From Pararhizobium mangrovi (GTDB taxonomy: Bacteria > Pseudomonadota > Alphaproteobacteria > Rhizobiales > Rhizobiaceae), in assembly GCF_006516965.1 (NCBI RefSeq), contig NZ_VHLH01000004.1, forward strand, positions 170,726 through 234,725: a DNA stretch of 64,000 bases, read 5' to 3'. Each line of letters opens with the position of its first letter. Within the stretch, counting starts at the first letter, position 1. The notes beneath the pieces are model-generated. The model was not told the origin of the DNA. It was given only the letters and a program-made list of their open reading frames with translations, and made no database searches. The translations under genes and the position numbers were made by a program. Positions 62,340-64,000 of this stretch are shown in pieces.

Positions 62340-63575
62340 ATGGCGCTGCTCGCGCTCGAAGAGGCGATCGCTCGCGTCCTTGCCGATGCCGTGCCGATCA
62401 TGGACGAAGAAAGCGTTCCGCTGCGCGACGCGCGTTTACGGCATCTCGCGCGCGATCTCGCCGCCACACGGACGCAGCCACCCTTCAGCGCATCGGCGAT
62501 GGACGGCTATGCGGTGCGGCATGCGGATATCGCCGACGGCACCGGTGAACTGCGCGTCGTCGGAACGTCGTCGGCCGGCCACGGTTTCGGGGGCGGCGTC
62601 GGTGCCGGACAGGCGGTGCGCATCTTCACGGGCGCCCCATTGCCCGAAGGTGCCGACACCGTCGTCATTCAGGAAAACGTCGAGCGGCATGCCGACGATC
62701 GCATCACCTTTCGCGAGATGACGGAGCGGGGCCGGCACATCCGCGCTGCCGGTCTCGACTTTCGCGAGGGCGACCGGCTGCTCGGCGCCGGCGACATCCT
62801 CGATGCCGGACGGCTGATGCTCGCGGCTGCCATGAACCATGCCGAGGTGCCCGTGCGGCGACGTCCGCGCGTGGCGATCCTTGCGACCGGCGACGAACTC
62901 GTACTTCCGGGCGAAACGCCGGCAGTCGACCAGATCATCGCTTCCAACGGTTTCGGCGTTCGGGCGATCGTCGAGGAAGCCGGCGGGGTCGCGATCGATC
63001 TCGGCGTCGCGCCGGACGATTTCGCAAGCCTCGACGCAGCGATCGATCGTGGCGATGCAGCGGGCGCGGACGTGCTCGTGACGCTCGGCGGCGCTTCGGT
63101 CGGCGACCACGACCTCGTTCGGGAAGCGCTGTCGCGACGCGGCATGGCGCTCGATTTCTGGAAGATCGCCATGCGCCCCGGCAAGCCGCTGATGTTCGGC
63201 CGGCTGGGTCGGCAGCGCGTGCTCGGCCTGCCCGGAAATCCGGTCTCGAGCCTTGTCTGTGCCCATCTCTTCCTGCGCCCGCTCGTCATCCGGCTTGCCG
63301 GCGGTATCGAACGGGACGATCGGCGAACCGCCGTTCTCGGCCGTGCCGTCGGCGCGAACGACGAACGCCAGGATTACATGCGAGCCAGACTTTCCCTCGG
63401 AGACGAAGGCGAACTGGTCGCCACGCCCTTCGAGCGGCAGGATTCGTCGATGATGCGCGTCTTCGCGCAAGCCGACGCTCTCGTGGTCCGCCCGCCCTAC
63501 GCGCCGGCCGCCGATGCCGGCGAACCGTGCGTGGTCCATTGCCTGCGCGAAGGCCCGATCACGCGAGGCGCGTAG
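62340..63575 (+). CDS. moeA: Molybdopterin molybdenumtransferase
   Basis: MoeA inserts molybdate into adenylylated molybdopterin. The 411 residues have the four-domain pattern with PFSASAMDGYAVRHADI, GAPLPEGADTVVIQENVE, ILATGDELV and VTLGGASVGDHDLV (the latter like MogA/gephyrin), plus a C-terminal beta domain. Its ATG directly abuts the moaC stop. The block ends here: a Pmp3-like gene follows on the opposite strand. Confidence 0.97.
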   Translation: MALLALEEAIARVLADAVPIMDEESVPLRDARLRHLARDLAATRTQPPFSASAMDGYAVRHADIADGTGELRVVGTSSAGHGFGGGVGAGQAVRIFTGAPLPEGADTVVIQENVERHADDRITFREMTERGRHIRAAGLDFREGDRLLGAGDILDAGRLMLAAAMNHAEVPVRRRPRVAILATGDELVLPGETPAVDQIIASNGFGVRAIVEEAGGVAIDLGVAPDDFASLDAAIDRGDAAGADVLVTLGGASVGDHDLVREALSRRGMALDFWKIAMRPGKPLMFGRLGRQRVLGLPGNPVSSLVCAHLFLRPLVIRLAGGIERDDRRTAVLGRAVGANDERQDYMRARLSLGDEGELVATPFERQDSSMMRVFAQADALVVRPPYAPAADAGEPCVVHCLREGPITRGA

Positions 63576-63589
63576 AACCTACCGCGACC

Positions 63590-63748
63590 CTAGTATTTGG
63601 CGATGACCCAGACGGCGTGGACGATGCCGGGAATGTAGCCGAGCAGGGTCAGCAGGATGTTCAGCCAGAACTGCTTGCCGAGGCCGACCTGCATGAAGAC
63701 GCCGACCGGCGGCAGGATGATGGCGAAGATGATGCGGATCAGGTCCAT
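63590..63748 (-). CDS. YqaE/Pmp3 family membrane protein
   Basis: This 52-residue hydrophobic protein has two helices. It begins MDLIRIIFAIILPPVGVFMQ, continues VGLGKQFWLNILLTLLGYIP and ends GIVHAVWVIAKY. This is the Pmp3/YqaE signature (LPPVGVF, NILLTLLGYIPGIVHA). Members affect membrane potential and salt or cold tolerance in plants and yeast; the bacterial role is unclear. GGGGAGTGCCC precedes the ATG. It is convergent with moeA, 14 bases apart. Confidence 0.92.
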   Translation of the reverse strand: MDLIRIIFAIILPPVGVFMQVGLGKQFWLNILLTLLGYIPGIVHAVWVIAKY

Positions 63749-63860
63749 GGGCACTCCCCGTTCGTGTGGGGTGTGAACGCATCCTGCGTCTTCGGGTTCC
63801 AGTCCCGGCTCGATCGGGCGAAACGCTCAGCGTTGATGCGGACGAGCTCAAGCCAGTAAG

Positions 63861-64000
63861 TCAGCCGACGAAGGCGCGTTCCACGACGAAGGTCGCCGGC
63901 GCGCTGTTCGCACCCTCTTCGAGCCCGAAGCTTTCGGCCATCGCCTTCGTGTCGTTCAGCATCTCCATCGAGCCGCAGATCATCACACGGTCCGTCTCCG
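63861..64000 (-). CDS. fpr: Ferredoxin-NADP reductase, C-terminal end (cut by window edge)
   Basis: The last 46 codons of a minus-strand gene are present. They read DRVMICGSMEMLNDTKAMAE, SFGLEEGANSAPATFVVERA and FVG before the stop. MICGSMEML is the NADP-binding C-terminal motif of Fpr, and the terminal aromatic-bearing FVVERAFVG is typical of the alphaproteobacterial type. Fpr moves electrons between NADPH and ferredoxin or flavodoxin. Everything upstream lies beyond the window. Confidence 0.85.
   Translation of the reverse strand, partial: ETDRVMICGSMEMLNDTKAMAESFGLEEGANSAPATFVVERAFVG

Overview
The window is a contiguous piece of a high-G+C chromosome from an alphaproteobacterium, most likely of the order Hyphomicrobiales (Rhizobiales). 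The evidence is gene content and order: uvrA/ssb divergent, gyrA-coaD-ppi-ppi-queA-tgt, rlpA-dac-tmk-holB-metG-tatD, cysG-DUF2849-cysI-DUF934, dusB-ntrB-ntrC-ntrY-ntrX-trkA-hfq-hflX, a fused ispDF, a pdhA-pdhB-pdhC-lpd cluster with a lipoyl domain on the E1 beta subunit, and trpD-trpC-moaC-moeA. I cannot name the genus.

Layout. 1-9067: DNA repair and topology (uvrA, ssb with an SOS box between them; gyrA), a secreted DUF4168 protein, MarC, two tiny membrane proteins, CoaD and two cyclophilins. 9173-13722: queuosine synthesis (queA-tgt), DUF4864, an MscS channel and a VanZ-like membrane protein. 13842-14586: a roughly 0.7 kb relic of an integrated element, bounded by a 20-bp direct repeat of the tRNA-Ser(TGA) 3' end and carrying a DUF2513 gene. 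14838-22837: a small membrane protein, RlpA, a D,D-carboxypeptidase, then thymidylate kinase, DNA polymerase III delta', MetG, TatD and a metallo-hydrolase in one tight block. 22844-28842: a YbaK remnant, the siroheme and sulfite/nitrite reductase operon, a deaminase and MazG. 28862-40825: HflX, Hfq, TrkA and the nitrogen two-component systems NtrYX and NtrBC, interrupted by a divergent catalase-like gene, then DusB. 40968-42667: IspDF and PncC/CinA. 42646-57772: a long minus-strand run: coenzyme Q/ribosome-associated START protein, LipA, GlsB, Lpd, an SGNH hydrolase, PdhC/B/A, FtsB, Eno, KdsA, a frameshifted VOC protein, PyrG, SecG and TpiA. 57958-63575: PpiD, TrpD, TrpC, MoaC and MoeA. 63590-64000: a Pmp3-like protein and the 3' end of ferredoxin-NADP reductase.

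Most of the window is ordinary housekeeping DNA, with several functional groupings: lower glycolysis to acetyl-CoA (tpiA, eno, pdh, lpd, lipA), nitrogen sensing, siroheme-dependent reduction, and translation or tRNA modification. I saw no CRISPR array, prophage, secondary-metabolite cluster or recognisable new defence system. The observations most worth a second look are the tRNA-Ser mini-island, a Tgt that lacks three of its four canonical zinc ligands, two ribosome-binding-site-preceded mini-ORFs between gyrA and coaD, an in-phase 21-bp tandem repeat before trpD, a homopolymer frameshift in the VOC gene, and an hflX frame that follows hfq in the same frame without any standard start codon upstream of its conserved N terminus.
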